A DNA stretch of 64,000 bases from Diabrotica undecimpunctata (lineage: Eukaryota; Arthropoda; Insecta; Coleoptera; Chrysomelidae), in contig NC_092803.1 of assembly GCF_040954645.1 (NCBI RefSeq), forward strand, positions 13,517,230 through 13,581,229, in the 5' to 3' direction. The notes beneath the pieces are model-generated. The model did no database searches, had not been told where the DNA came from, and saw only the letters and a list, made by a program, of their open reading frames with translations. The translations under genes and the position numbers were made by a program. How positions within the stretch are numbered: the first letter of the stretch is position 1; every line of letters begins with the position of its first letter. Below are positions 35,174 to 45,417 of the stretch, piece after piece.

Positions 35174-36125
35174 GCCTCATCATCATCATCATGAGCCCAT
35201 AGTCGTCCAATGCTGAACATACCGAATTTCATGTCCTAAGTACTTAGACGATGCAGTCTGCACAATATGCCTTCCATTAACTGCAATATTTCGATTTAGC
35301 ACCAGACTAGTTATTATTTGCGTCTTGTTTATCTTTAGTCCGACCTCCAAGGAAGCGTGATATAATTTTTCAAACATAATCATTGCATCATCCATACGAT
35401 CGGCTATAAGGACGATGTCATCTGCAAATCTCAAATGGCTGAGCTTCTCTACATTTATGTTGATACCGTGCTCGTTCAGATGTGCCTTCTTACAAGTATG
35501 TTTTAAAAGCGACGTGAATAACTTTGGAGATATGGTGTCTTCTTACCGTACTCCTCGCTGTATACAGAATTTATTTGTTTCTTGTTCAGATAGTCTTGCA
35601 ATAGCTGTAGCATTTTGCTAGATTTACTTAATTATGTTAATGTAGGATGGTCTATTCGGCACTCTGTCAATGCTTTTAACATTTTCTGATGGCTTATGAT
35701 ATCGAATGCTTTCTCGTAGTCCATAAATATGAGTGCCAATGATTTTTTGTGTTCTGCAGACTACAGGTTCTTTATCACTGGTAAATGTCCATTAGTGCTG
35801 TATCTCGATCTAAAACCAGCTTGTTCTTTAAGTTGATAGAATGTGTGAAAGCAAACTGATAAGACGGTAGATTTTTAGATCTGTTCTGTCTCCTAACGAG
35901 GAACAGGAAGTCGAAGGATTTCTTGGCTGAAAAATCTACGTACGTGGTTCAACACAACAACCACAAATCTTTTCAGTTTGCAAAATACATTGTCATGATG
36001 GTCGCCAACATCAGAAATGGATAGGCACTACAAGAAGAAGATGTCTCCTTGCTTGTGTAATAAAATAATGACTGCATTATTCCATTGAGAAGCAGTTTTT
36101 GCTTGGTAGATGCAAGGAAATCTAA
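35174..36125 (-). pseudogene. RTE-like LINE with (TGA)n tail, carrying a nested insertion
   Basis: Minus strand: S-Q-W-N-N-A-V-I-I-L-L-H-K-Q-G-D (about 36105-36050), then a 147-bp insertion, then L-I-S-L-L-S and A-G-F-R-S-R-Y-S-T (about 35815), F-M-D-Y-E-K-A-F-D (35720), and R-F-A-D-D-I-V-L-I-A-D (35432) with intact Asp pair. It ends in ATGATGATGATG at 35174-35190. Stops and shifts are present. Confidence 0.78.
35895..36041 (+). mobile_element. 147-bp RTE-like 3' end with 8-bp duplication, nested in a LINE
   Basis: TGTCTCCT lies on both sides (35887-35894, 36042-36049). The insert encodes the last block of the (GAA)-tailed RTE lineage in broken frames: R-R-I-S-W-L-K-N-L-R-T-W-F and V-A-N-I-R-N-G, and ends in AAGAAGAAG. 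Removing it rejoins the host LINE at H-K-Q-G-D / D-L-K-I-Y-R. An extreme 5'-truncation. Confidence 0.85.
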
Positions 36126-36129
36126 TTGC

Positions 36130-36472
36130 AAATTATAATATTATAATTAGTGCAAATGAGAATGTAGGTCTGTTACCGCTTTAAAAATACTTTTGTCTCG
36201 TCAGACTTTTGTTATGCCCCAATAAATCTATCAGAGACTTGTACCACGTAGTAAGTAGGTACTGATTGTTCACATCTACATTTTTAACGTTTGACAGTTA
36301 AATATGTTTTAACGTTTGACAGATAAATAAATTTTTTGATAGTCATAAAATCGAAAATAAAATAGAAAAAATTTACATATTGTATAACGCACTCTCCTCG
36401 TCGTGTAAACTGAATCTTCCAACTATTATAACGAACTGCAATTTCGTAGCGATAACTCCGTGTCGTGGCGCT
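36130..36472. other. Intergenic, no gene seen
   Basis: AT-rich; no coding remnant. Two ACGTTTGACAG copies lie at about 36288 and 36312. Confidence 0.4.
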
Positions 36473-36480
36473 CTCCTCAG

Positions 36481-38804
36481 TAGGGATGGGAAAAACCTAC
36501 CGGTTTTAACCGAAAACCGTTTTTTTTTACTTCGCAATAACCGGTTTTATCGGTTGTTTTTTTGTCCTGGTTATAACCGGTTTTTTATTTTTAAAGTAAA
36601 AACCGGTTATTAGGTTTTTACGGTGATTAGGATTAGGTTAGGTATTATTTTGGATCCCAATCATAATTATTATTTTCAAGTAATTATTCCAAACAAAACC
36701 ATAATTCAAATTTTACTTTATTTTACAAATACAGAAGCAAACTGAAAGTGCAAACTCTCATCAGCCAGAAACAATTAAGTTTTATTATAATATTTCGTTG
36801 AAAAGGTATTTGTAATCATAATATTTACATAAGAAGTGATCTGGTACATCATCTATTTTTCACACTTTACTCTTGACATTGAAAGTGGGTGAATGGATGT
36901 TTCTGATTACCAAAAATAATGTTCTGACTATAAATATTGAATTACTGATTACGAATACGAATCTCCAAGGATTTCCCTACGTTTTCAAAACGATACACCC
37001 ATACAGGAAGTATTAAACGAGTTAAAATGTACCTATTATACAAATATACAAACGTGTTAAAAGTAATACATGATAATTTTTTTAACGTAGTAAAAATAAA
37101 AGATAAATTGCATTAATTTATTTTTAAGTAAAATATTTTTGTTGATATTATTTTTTTTAAATCCCATTTGAAAGAGTCTGGGAAATTTTTTATAAGTTGA
37201 AATGGTTGGGGTGGGGAATTTATTGGGTTTGGGAGGAGAGGAAAATTGGTGGGTATTTTAGAGGATTATATTTTTAAATGGTAAATTAAATTTGCATCAT
37301 TAATTGAATACAATAATTGCATATTATATTCTACTCTCAATGTATTCATTGACAATAGAACCTGAATTATTTTAGCGCTCTCTGTTGAGCAGTAGTGTAA
37401 TAATTTTGGTTTACTGCTCTCTGCATCTGACTACAACCAGATGGAATTCTGTCTACCATATGCTTAAAAGATTCACACTAATGTCCCCATATATAGCTGC
37501 AATATTGGCAGATCCCTCGATTAAAAAAGCACCAAGGATGATTTCTGGTTCAGATATAAAACTAATCACTGAAATTGTAAGCATTTTATCGCCTTTCGAT
37601 GAGGCCACAAAGGAGATCTCGGGTTCCCAGTACATTACTGCTAGCCTTGTTAACCCCCTTGTGTCTATTATCGAAAGATTTTTAAAAAACCGTAAGCCAA
37701 ACCTTAGTACAGCTCAAAAGTTATGCTAAAAGCTTATAACTAGCCTTCAAGAGAGAGGCACTAAGCTTTTACGAAATCCCCATCTTTGCCATGCCACAAT
37801 CACGCCGAGATTCAAAAAACTATATCTGAATCCGTATATCAGAGACAGTCACATCCAATTTAGGCTCAGAAGTTAGGACCTACCTTACCGAAATCGGAAA
37901 ACTTTCTCCTTCCTGTTCCTTCCAGAATGATGAGTGAGTTTAAAATCAAACCCTTTTTGGTCTTCACACTATCTGGAGTTGGTGAACAGTGGTTTCAGTT
38001 CAAGTTCTCAGGACACACAGTTTCAAAGTTCTTTTTCAAATGAACTGACTCTATATCTGCAGCAGCCTTTGCTGCCAAGTGATCCGTTTTCACTCTGGGA
38101 TCAGAACAGAACCTATATGCCAGGCTTGGCTTTTATAGCTAAAAAAATACATGTCGTTGGTCGGAAGTTCGGTGGCATCAGAGAGACTGGTGTCATCATT
38201 GAATGATATTGTGTTAGATGAGAGAAGCCGCTTAACCGACCAACATATATATGAACGAGTTTTTCTCAATAGGCTTCATGAAAAATACTGGCCAACATAA
38301 TGCTAAATCCATTTCATATAATATAACCTATTTGTAATCTTCTAACCTATACTTTTTTACTTAAAATATTACTTCATATTCTTTTATTGTATATTATTGC
38401 AATATGTATATATTAATCTTACTATAATTATATTTAATAATAATCTTGCTATATTATGTTTAATAATAATCACTAAATATATATTAATAATAAAATAATA
38501 AATAAATATAATAATTAATAGAATAAAATGGTTTTATTAAAAATTTTGTTTTATTTATATTGATATTGATGTTCTTTCGATAGTACTAATTTTGATCATA
38601 TTGATATCGAGTCGAATGAAGTATCGCAAACTAAAGTGCATTGTAAATGTAACTTTGTAACTATTGGATTAAAAAAACCAAAAACCGGTTTTTGGAAAAA
38701 CCGGTTTTTTTTGGCCGGTTATAACCGCCAGGTTAAACCGTAAGCAAAAAAAAACCGGTATAACCGACCGAATACCGGTGTTTTGTCAAAAACCGCCATC
38801 CCTA
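36481..38804 (+). mobile_element. hAT transposon, 2,324 bp, with exact 8-bp duplication
   Basis: Begins TAGGGATGGG and ends CGCCATCCCTA, an inverted-end pair typical of hAT. CTCCTCAG flanks both sides (36473-36480, 38805-38812). The subterminal regions are packed with ACCGGTTTT / AAAACCGGT motifs in both orientations (about 36505-36620 and 38680-38780), likely transposase-binding sites. The transposase is decayed and N-terminally deleted. It lies about 430 bp upstream of the gene C start codon. Confidence 0.93.
37385..38300 (+). pseudogene. hAT transposase (ZBED-like), C-terminal part, frameshifted
   Basis: The first frame (to 37729) has T-R-W-N-S-V-Y-H-M-L-K-R-F and F-D-E-A-T-K-E-I-S-G, standard catalytic-core landmarks. 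A later frame (37934-38206) has M-P-G-L-A-F-I-A-K-K, then a shift leads to S-S-V-A-S-E-R-L-V-S and D-E-R-S-R-L-T-D-Q-H-I-Y-E-R-V-F-L, the dimerisation region, ending at 38300. No BED finger or first catalytic region is found upstream (36620-37380). Confidence 0.85.
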
Positions 38805-38812
38805 CTCCTCAG

Positions 38813-39232
38813 CATTTTACTTTAAAACGCTTTTTTTGTAGATGAATAATTTTTTATTTATTATAATTAATTTGTAAACTGAACTATTAACTGAAATGTT
38901 AAAACGTCCAATTATATTTACCAATAATTGTTTTTTTTTTCAAATCTCCCAATGACCTACATGAATTAATAGTGCAACTACATACTAATTATTACACATA
39001 CATGATCGCTAGCTTGTTTAAAAACATTGAATTATACAATTGATCCGGTTAAAAAGCCTATTGATGAATGGCAATTAATAAAATTTGCCTCTCACTCTCT
39101 CAGTCGCTGTTTCAGTGATTTCTATATTAGTAACTCATCGAGGAAGTTTTGCCAACAAACGGTGACGTTGCTTTTGGCAAAAATCGACTCAGTCGGCGGG
39201 AAGATGTACTTTAACTTGTTGGGAATAGAATA
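38813..39232. promoter_or_regulatory. Presumed promoter/5' UTR region of gene C
   Basis: About 420 bp between the hAT end and the gene C ATG. The pyrimidine-rich run CTCTCACTCTCTCAGTCG near 39090 contains TCAGT, an arthropod initiator-like sequence; this is a guess only. Confidence 0.25.
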
Positions 39233-39308
39233 ATGGAAACGACTTTGTTGAATGGGAAAAAAATTGAGAAGGAAAAGAGTTGGCCCCAAGTTTTAGCGAT
39301 CTTAGTTG
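39233..39308 (+). CDS. Sugar transporter gene C, coding exon 1
   Basis: The ATG at 39233 opens 25 codons plus one base: a Lys/Glu-rich start, then K-S-W-P-Q-V-L-A-I-L-V, followed by donor G|GTGAGT at 39309. It joins in phase 1 to the acceptor TTTTAG|GT before 46377, forming a Gly codon. The length, phase and W-P-Q-V end agree with the exons at 1300 and 13125. The 7,068-bp intron holds LINE remnants and a Helentron-like element. A shorter N-terminus starting upstream of exon 2 (46244) would have no counterpart in A or B and is rejected. Confidence 0.85.
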
Positions 39309-39929
39309 GTGAGTATTTATTGGTTTTTTTAATATAAATATGTACTTGGTAAAGTTCTGTTTTTTGAGAGTCATGTCCGCAATTTATTAAAATATGATCA
39401 TGTGCGTAGCTATTTTTAGACTACATTTTCACTAATTGAGAATTTACAAGTACGTATTTGATATTTTTGTGAATACTCTTATATACGAGTGATAAAAATG
39501 AAGAATATTTTTAATTATTTTTGTCATTGAGTGGTTTTGAAAGTATCTTATAAGTCTGCTTTGGGATTTTCCTTTATCACTGTTGACAATGATGATGTTC
39601 GTCATCATTAACAAGAGTGGTTGCTAATAGGGCTTTTGGGCTCAACTTTTTAATATGGTATGATCGTCAATTATACACATAACTACGTTAATTTTATTGT
39701 TTCTTTATTCTTTCATATAATTTATTTGTCTTAATGTTTCTCGTTCAAGAAGAGGTAATGCCGATCTTGATATTAGATATATTCTACATTTCCCAATATC
39801 GCCAGCCATTGTTTCTGAAGCTTTTTAATTTTGGTTATTGTCTTTTTGTCTTTAGTTTCTTCTGCAATATCTTATGCAATTTTCATATTATCTAGTCTTT
39901 GTATATACCTTTGTTTAGCTTCTTATTAT

Positions 39930-41000
39930 TATTTTACTTTGTATTTTCTTTACTTACGTGCCACCTTGTCAGTAGAGTTTCAACTGTAAAATAAAGGAAT
40001 CAGACATGTTAGAATTATGCCTGTTCAATCTCCAACTTACATCTTAGTAAATTTGCTGTTGTAACCATGCATTTTATATTTTTTGGGGAAATTAACATGT
40101 TAAATTTTCTGGTGCTTATATTAAATTGGTGCAGCATGCGTTGTAAATCGTTTCACTTTGAGAGAGTAGTATTGCGTTGTCTGCATAGCAAATTATTTTA
40201 ATTTGTTTTTCTCCCATTTGGTATCCTTTTTTAGTTCTTACTTTTTGTAATAATTCATCTATAATAATGTTGAATAATGGAGGACTCAGCAAATCTCTAT
40301 GTTTTATCAGTCAAATGCCTTCTTAAGGTCTACGAAACATAGATATGCCGATTTTTTGTACTCTAATGATTTCTCTTGCACTTGGCTCATTATAAATAAG
40401 GGTGGGTACATGATCTTCCCGACCTAAATCCTAGTTGTTCTTCTGCTGGTGTTATAATTTCATTCAGTTTATTTGTTATCACTTTAGTTGTTAATTTTAG
40501 TATTGTGTTTAATAAATTATTTCCTCTTTTATTTTCCGAGTTCCATTTGTCTCCCTTTTTGAAGAGAGGTATTAGGATGCTTGATCTCCATTCTTGAGGA
40601 AATCTGTTTTGGTCTATTATTTTTTTAATTAGTTTTAATACCTAGTTGTTTAATCAGATCTGGTCGTTTGTATTTAAGGAGTTTGTTTGGCATTCTGTCC
40701 TCTCCTGTTGATTTTCTAATTGTTAATTTCCTTAATGCTTCATTTACGTCTTCCTCCTCAATATTTATTTCATGGTTTGACGTCACCTCTGGTGTTTTTG
40801 GTTCATTATCGTCACCTTTAGCAAATAGTGATCGAAAGTAGTCTACCCATGTTTCCTTCTGAATGTGTTTATTTTTATTAGTTCATTCAGGTCTTTTCTT
40901 TGTTCTCTGATTTTTTTGTGTTCCGTAGAAATAGTGTTCCATCTGTTTTGAGAAGCTCTGCCAGTGTTCCTTTTTTATTTGTCTAACTAAAATATTCGTT
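39930..41000 (-). pseudogene. RTE-like LINE remnant, heavily decayed
   Basis: Minus-strand blocks in order: E-V-T-S-N-H-E-I-N-I-E-E-E-D-V-N-E-A-L (near 40760), S-T-G-E-D-R-M-P-N-K-L-L-K-Y, F-V-D-L-K-K-A-F-D (40340), then F-N-M-L-I-S-P-K near 40090. Frames are lost repeatedly and the Y-A-D-D box is not readable. Antisense in the gene C intron. Confidence 0.6.
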
Positions 41001-41100
41001 TCATTTCTGATTCGTTTATAGTGGTTATATGCCTGTTGTGTTTATTGTGTTCTATCTTCTTGATTAGAGACGTTAGTAATAATTGGAAATGGTGTTGTTT

Positions 41101-41364
41101 CTACCGGAGTAGGATTGTTGACTTTATGGTTTTTAAGGATGATATTTCACTTTTATTATTTATAGATCCTGTCATGTTGTCATCAGTTTCCATAGTTTTT
41201 TGTGTTTGGATATTAGATGCATTTATTGTAGTTAATTTATTTTGGGAATTTTCTGGATGTGCATTAGAAGTGGTTAGATTAGCTTTGTCAGACGATTTTT
41301 CTATTTGTTGACCAATAGTCTTACATTTGGTATATTGTTCTGAAGATATTTTCTTGTGATTACA
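41101..41364 (-). pseudogene. Hydrophilic ORF fragment, possible LINE gag part
   Basis: About 87 open codons rich in Ser, Thr, Asn and Lys, with Y-T-K-C-K-T-I-G-Q near the start, reminiscent of half a C-x2-C-x4-H knuckle with His changed to Gln. It lies between two antisense LINE pieces. Identification is weak. Confidence 0.3.
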
Positions 41365-41381
41365 TTACATTTTTATTATTA

Positions 41382-42292
41382 TTCTTCTTCTTCCTATGCC
41401 GTCCCCATTAACGGAGGTTGGCGACCACATTTTTAAAAGCTTCTCTGTCTTTTGCAACGTGGAATAATTCGTCTACAGTCATGTTTGTCCAGTCTCGAAT
41501 ATTTCGCAACCATGACTTCGTCTTTCTACCTATTTCCTTTTTGCCATCGACTCTACCCTGCAGGATGACCTGCAGAAGACTATATTTATTATTTCTTAGT
41601 ATGTGTCCAAGGTATGCAGTCTTGCGTACTTTTATCGTTCTCAACAATTTTTTGTCTCGACCCATCCTTCTCAGCACTTCCTCATTGGTGACTCTGGTAG
41701 TCCATGGGATTCTCAACATTCTCCGGTATATCCAAAGTTCAAAGGCTTCAATCTTTTTAACTATTTGCGCTTTTAGTGTCCATTTTTCTAACCCGTACAA
41801 TAGTTGCGACCAGACGTAACATTCAACAAACCTCAGTCTCAGCGCAGTATTCAGATTTTTGTCACAGAACAATTGTTTGAATTTTAAGAACGCTGCCCTT
41901 GCCATTTCTATTCGTACCCGGATCTCTTGGTCTGGATCTAATTCTGTGTTGATGTAAGCTCCCAGATATTTATATTTTGTCACTCTCTCTATTTGCTGTC
42001 CACCAAGAGTTAGTTGTTCATTATTTATTGGACTCCTTGATACTATCATAAATTTGGTCTTATCTGTGTTGATGTCAAGTCCCATTTGAATGCATTCACT
42101 ATTTATTGCATCTAGTAAAGTTTGTAGTTCTTCTATACTCTCAGCCATAATTACCGCGTCATCTGCAAATCTCATGGTGTTTATGATTTTTCCACCAATT
42201 TTTATTCCCTTTTTTCTTTCCCATAAGGGTTTTCTGAATATGACCTGTGAGTACACGTTGAAAAGCGTCGGAGACAAGACGCATCCTAATAA
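41382..42292 (-). mobile_element. RTE-like LINE 3' part with (GAA)n tail, 5'-truncated
   Basis: Coding starts at G-C-V-L-S-P-T-L-F-N (about 42290) and runs without a stop through R-F-A-D-D-A-V-I-M-A, K-Y-K-Y-L-G-A-Y and the C-terminal block R-R-M-L-R-I-P-W...Y-L-G-H-I-L-R to V-V-A-N-L-R, then AAGAAGAAGAATAAT. It is inserted in the I-like LINE whose C-terminal coding part lies at 42296-42512. Confidence 0.82.
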
Positions 42293-42544
42293 AGACTGTA
42301 AATTTGACGTAAGCATACTTTTTAAATTATAACTAAGGGCACATGCGATTCTTTCGTTCTGGTACATTGGACACTCAACAATTATATGTTTCACTGACAA
42401 CTGAGTGTTGCACTTGGTACACATCGGAGCAGCCTCCTGGTTGAAGATATGCTTGTGTGTAAGGAAAGTATGTCCTATTCGGAGTCGGTTGATGATGATT
42501 TTAATGTCACATTTTGGTGCTTGAAATGGGTCTCTTCTAGGCAT
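41408..42544 (-). CDS. Chimeric 378-codon ORF: I-like LINE C-terminus fused to RTE RT
   Basis: Residues 1-11 are an off-frame read of an endonuclease remnant. Residues 12-87 are the zinc-knuckle end of an RNase H-bearing LINE: I-N-R-L-R-I-G-H-T-F-L-T-H, then C-T-K-C...H-I-I-V-E-C. Residues 88-378 are the palm and C-terminal region of an RTE-like RT, with F-A-D-D-A-V-I-M (about 121-128). The join is in frame by chance of insertion. The RT lacks fingers and endonuclease, so retrotransposition activity is unlikely. No promoter is evident; it is antisense to gene C. Confidence 0.75.
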   Translation of the reverse strand: MPRRDPFQAPKCDIKIIINRLRIGHTFLTHKHIFNQEAAPMCTKCNTQLSVKHIIVECPMYQNERIACALSYNLKSMLTSNLQSLLGCVLSPTLFNVYSQVIFRKPLWERKKGIKIGGKIINTMRFADDAVIMAESIEELQTLLDAINSECIQMGLDINTDKTKFMIVSRSPINNEQLTLGGQQIERVTKYKYLGAYINTELDPDQEIRVRIEMARAAFLKFKQLFCDKNLNTALRLRFVECYVWSQLLYGLEKWTLKAQIVKKIEAFELWIYRRMLRIPWTTRVTNEEVLRRMGRDKKLLRTIKVRKTAYLGHILRNNKYSLLQVILQGRVDGKKEIGRKTKSWLRNIRDWTNMTVDELFHVAKDREAFKNVVANLR

Positions 42545-42642
42545 ATGACTAAAGGAAGATATTCGTGTATAAGAAGCTTAATGGAATCTATATGTGTAAA
42601 ATAACCGTTGGGGTTCCACTGTAATATGAATGTGCTGGCCAT
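42296..42642 (-). pseudogene. I-like LINE ORF2, endonuclease start joined to zinc-knuckle end
   Basis: From the ATG at 42642 the frame reads I-L-Q-W-N-P-N-G-Y-F, then P-L-V-I-C-L-E-E-T-H-F-K (to about 42520), the first motifs of the LINE endonuclease. At about 42512 it switches to the C-terminal zinc-knuckle region in another frame. The middle of ORF2 (endonuclease end, RT, RNase H) is deleted. It directly follows the intact ORF1 at 42686-44002, so both belong to one internally deleted element. Confidence 0.72.
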
Positions 42643-42685
42643 TAACTCTTTATCTGTTAACTATTTATTGTTGAGAACTTGATTC

Positions 42686-44002
42686 TTAGTCAGTTTCGTC
42701 AGTAGAAGAAGGACTGTTGAGAAGCAGTTTCTTCTTTAATCTGGTAATATTGTTTTTTAAAGTTTTATTTTGTATTTGAGAATATATAAAGTTTAAAATT
42801 TCTTTTATTTCTTGACTTTCATTTGAATAATTTTTAACAATGCGTTCAGGATGTTTTGAGTGAAGGGAATTTGCCAGAAAATCACATATTTCATGAAAAG
42901 TAAGTGTAAAGGAAGGGTTTCTATTTTCAATTTTTTCTTTAATTTGATTTAGAATAATTGGAATATCTTCTTGGGTTTTAGGCTTTTTCTTAGATTTTTG
43001 AGTATCGGGAGGAGGTAGGTCATTTTCAAGAATTTCAGGAGAGGATATTTGTCTTTTAGTTGCAGGAGTAATTTTAGTGGTTTTTCTATCGCTTTCAATT
43101 ACTAAGGAATTATCTTGGAATATTTTTGGTTGATTCAAGATTTGTAATTCATTGTTTGTTTGTGAGGAAGTGGTTTGGTCCTTTGTAGCTGATGCGTGAT
43201 TTTGTATGGTATTGGGTTCTGGTTCCATTAATGTTTCGGTATCTTCTTGGTATTGGTTTCGTGGTTGATCTTGTAGTTGATTATATTTTTCATTGGTACA
43301 GTTATGTATATTCACGTGGTAGTCAGTTTCCATTTGATTAATTGAGTTACTTGATGATGATAAAAAAGGACAGTCAGAATCGTGATGTCCGACAATTTTG
43401 CATCTGGAACAGTTTAAACCATCTATGGAAATGTATAGTCGATATGATGTATTGTCGAATGAGATTAGAAATGAGTCAGGAATTGATGCATTTTCTAAAG
43501 GACTTATGAACATTTGCCTCCTTAAGCTGAGTACGTGACTGTATTCTGAGTCTTGCATGCCTACTCGTAGAAACGTCATGTTGGAGGCGGATTTTATACC
43601 CATAGTTTTTAAGTGCTCTTCAATTATGCTATTAGGTATAGTAGGACATACATTAGATATGATCAGTCTCTGGGTAGGAGTTATAAGTCTTCTTACTTCA
43701 ATCTGGTTACCATCAATATTTATATATTTGTGGGAGCTAAGAAATTGATCAACTACATATTTAGAGGAGAGGTAGATGCAGATGCGGTTGTTTGCTATTT
43801 TGGATGCCCAAACAACATTTTTGGGCTGTACTATTGATCCAACAGCTTTTATATATTCGAAAACTTTTATTCCTTGTATGGTTGAAAGTATAATACCTTG
43901 GTCTTTTGAAGGATATTTGAAACTGTTTAATGCATTGGAGTAAGATATATATGACGTAGTGGGTATATTTCGTGAGGTAGTAGCTGATTCCGGTTCATCC
44001 AT
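42686..44002 (-). CDS. I-like LINE ORF1 (gag-like), 438 codons intact
   Basis: Nucleic-acid-binding ORF1 protein of an RNase H-bearing LINE; it would package element RNA. A first region (about residues 35-120) has I-K-V-F-E-Y-I-K-A-V-G and matches the truncated ORF1 at 54621-54848. A single C-S-R-C-K-I-V-G-H-H-D-S-D-C knuckle (C198, C201, H206, C211) follows, then a long Ser/Thr/Gln/Asn-rich stretch and a basic P-x-K-K tail (about 335-350). No stop in 438 codons, although the ORF2 behind it is deleted. Antisense to gene C in its intron. Confidence 0.82.
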   Translation of the reverse strand: MDEPESATTSRNIPTTSYISYSNALNSFKYPSKDQGIILSTIQGIKVFEYIKAVGSIVQPKNVVWASKIANNRICIYLSSKYVVDQFLSSHKYINIDGNQIEVRRLITPTQRLIISNVCPTIPNSIIEEHLKTMGIKSASNMTFLRVGMQDSEYSHVLSLRRQMFISPLENASIPDSFLISFDNTSYRLYISIDGLNCSRCKIVGHHDSDCPFLSSSSNSINQMETDYHVNIHNCTNEKYNQLQDQPRNQYQEDTETLMEPEPNTIQNHASATKDQTTSSQTNNELQILNQPKIFQDNSLVIESDRKTTKITPATKRQISSPEILENDLPPPDTQKSKKKPKTQEDIPIILNQIKEKIENRNPSFTLTFHEICDFLANSLHSKHPERIVKNYSNESQEIKEILNFIYSQIQNKTLKNNITRLKKKLLLNSPSSTDETD

Positions 44003-44389
44003 CTTCCCGCTGAGAATTTACGTACATTGGCACAGAGGATCTGAAGCCAGACCTGGCCACTTAATAAAATTGAACAGCAGCCTAGCCTAATTACTTGTTA
44101 GAAGCAAGAACCAGCAAAAAGTTGTTGTCGATAATCGATAAGTTGAAATGAAATCGATAAAATATTTTGCCTTTTAAACTTCTGATTTTAAGGTTATTAA
44201 TAATGCAGTTTTGTACTTACAGAATTCTATGATTTTTAGTACACTGTCACATTTAACTTTAAGTTGCAAACAGTATCAAAAATTAAATTATATTTTTAAT
44301 TTTAACTACCAGTAATTAACAAATTTGTCAGAACCGATATAAAGCTGTATGATCTGCTAGATATCGGGGCCGGACTTCCATTAATCTTT
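44003..44389. other. Probable 5' UTR of the I-like LINE, then AT-rich DNA
   Basis: Directly upstream (minus sense) of the ORF1 start. Contains ATCGATAAG-type repeats near 44133-44160. The element's 5' boundary cannot be placed. Confidence 0.35.
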
Positions 44390-44990
44390 TGTTGACTACT
44401 TTTCCATAAGTCCACTTGAAGAACATGTTTATGATATGGGACGATATGATTTTGTTAGTAATTTATCTTTATTTGGTTTATTAATAGTGATAACAATGAA
44501 ATTTTTCCGGATTTTTGGAAATGATTTTTGTGACCAATAATATTAAAAGTTTGGAGTAGAAACTCTTTTGCTTCTATGGGAAGTTTAATAAATTGTATTG
44601 GTATGTCATCTGGACCTGGTGAAGTGTCTTTCATGCTACTAAGTTCTTCTTGAAATTGCCCATAACTAAGAGGTGTATTAATAGTGTTAAATTCGTCGGA
44701 AAATATAATAGATACTGCCTCCTCCTGTTGTTTGTAAGTTAGGAATTCATTTCTGTAATTTTGGCTGGATGAGAATTTTTGATAGGTATCAGCTAGTTAA
44801 TTTACTATATCCTGTGGATTAGTTAGTAGCATCCCTTCTTTTTCTAGACTTACGATTTGTTGGTAAGTATGCTGTCCTGTTATTTTTTTAACTTTCTTCC
44901 AAACCGACGATATATTTGTATTGCTGTTAATGCTAGATATGTATTTCTGCTATGAATCTTGTTTGATTTTTGAAGTTATACTTCTATACG
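44390..44990 (-). pseudogene. Jockey-like LINE RT fragment (left half)
   Basis: Minus strand: S-S-V-W-K-K-V-K-K-I-T-G (about 44905), S-L-E-K-E-G-M-L-L-T-N-P, then D-T-S-P-G-P-D-D-I-P-I-Q-F-I-K (about 44625), the S-P-G-P-D RT-finger motif, fading near 44430. It continues the linker remnant at 45906-46260 across the Helentron-like insertion. Confidence 0.7.
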
Positions 44991-45336
44991 CGCGCTTCAC
45001 GTTGGAAATTTGTATGGGAGTGAATCTGTGAAGTCATTACATATGTAAGATAATGAGTAAGAGAGAGACAGAAGATATATTTTCTCTCTCTTCCTCTCTC
45101 GAATATAAAAATGTTCCTTTTGTATATATATTTAATATTTTATATATTATGTATATATATACATATAATATTATATATATAATAAAATATTTATTAATAT
45201 TATTATTTATGTGATATGTTTTGGATTATTTATTAAATGTTCATAATTATATTAGTCTTTTGTATTTCAAAATAATAATCTCAATAAATCACTGTATGAC
45301 CTAGAACTGTCAATTTTGAAATACGTTTGTGTCATG

Positions 45337-45408
45337 TCCTCGGTAGTATAGTAGTCAGTATCCCAGCCTGTCACGCGGGAGACCGGGGTTCGATTCCCAG
45401 TCGGAGAG
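45337..45408 (+). tRNA. tRNA-Asp (GTC)-like gene, possibly pseudogene
   Basis: 72 bases with the standard tRNA-Asp layout: an A-box region (TAGTATAGTAGTC), anticodon loop CTGTCAC with GTC at 45370-45372, and a perfect B box (GGTTCGATTCC). A T-run terminator follows at 45412. Compared with the near-universal animal tRNA-Asp, there are mismatches in the acceptor stem (C3-A, plus two G-U type pairs), one in the anticodon stem (A29-G) and one in the T stem. It could be a captured, drifting copy inside the Helentron-like element rather than a working gene. Confidence 0.75.
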
Positions 45409-45411
45409 GAC

Positions 45412-45417
45412 TTTTTT
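45412..45417 (+). terminator. RNA polymerase III T-run after the tRNA-like gene
   Basis: Six T residues start four bases after the discriminator base, as expected for Pol III termination. Confidence 0.6.
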
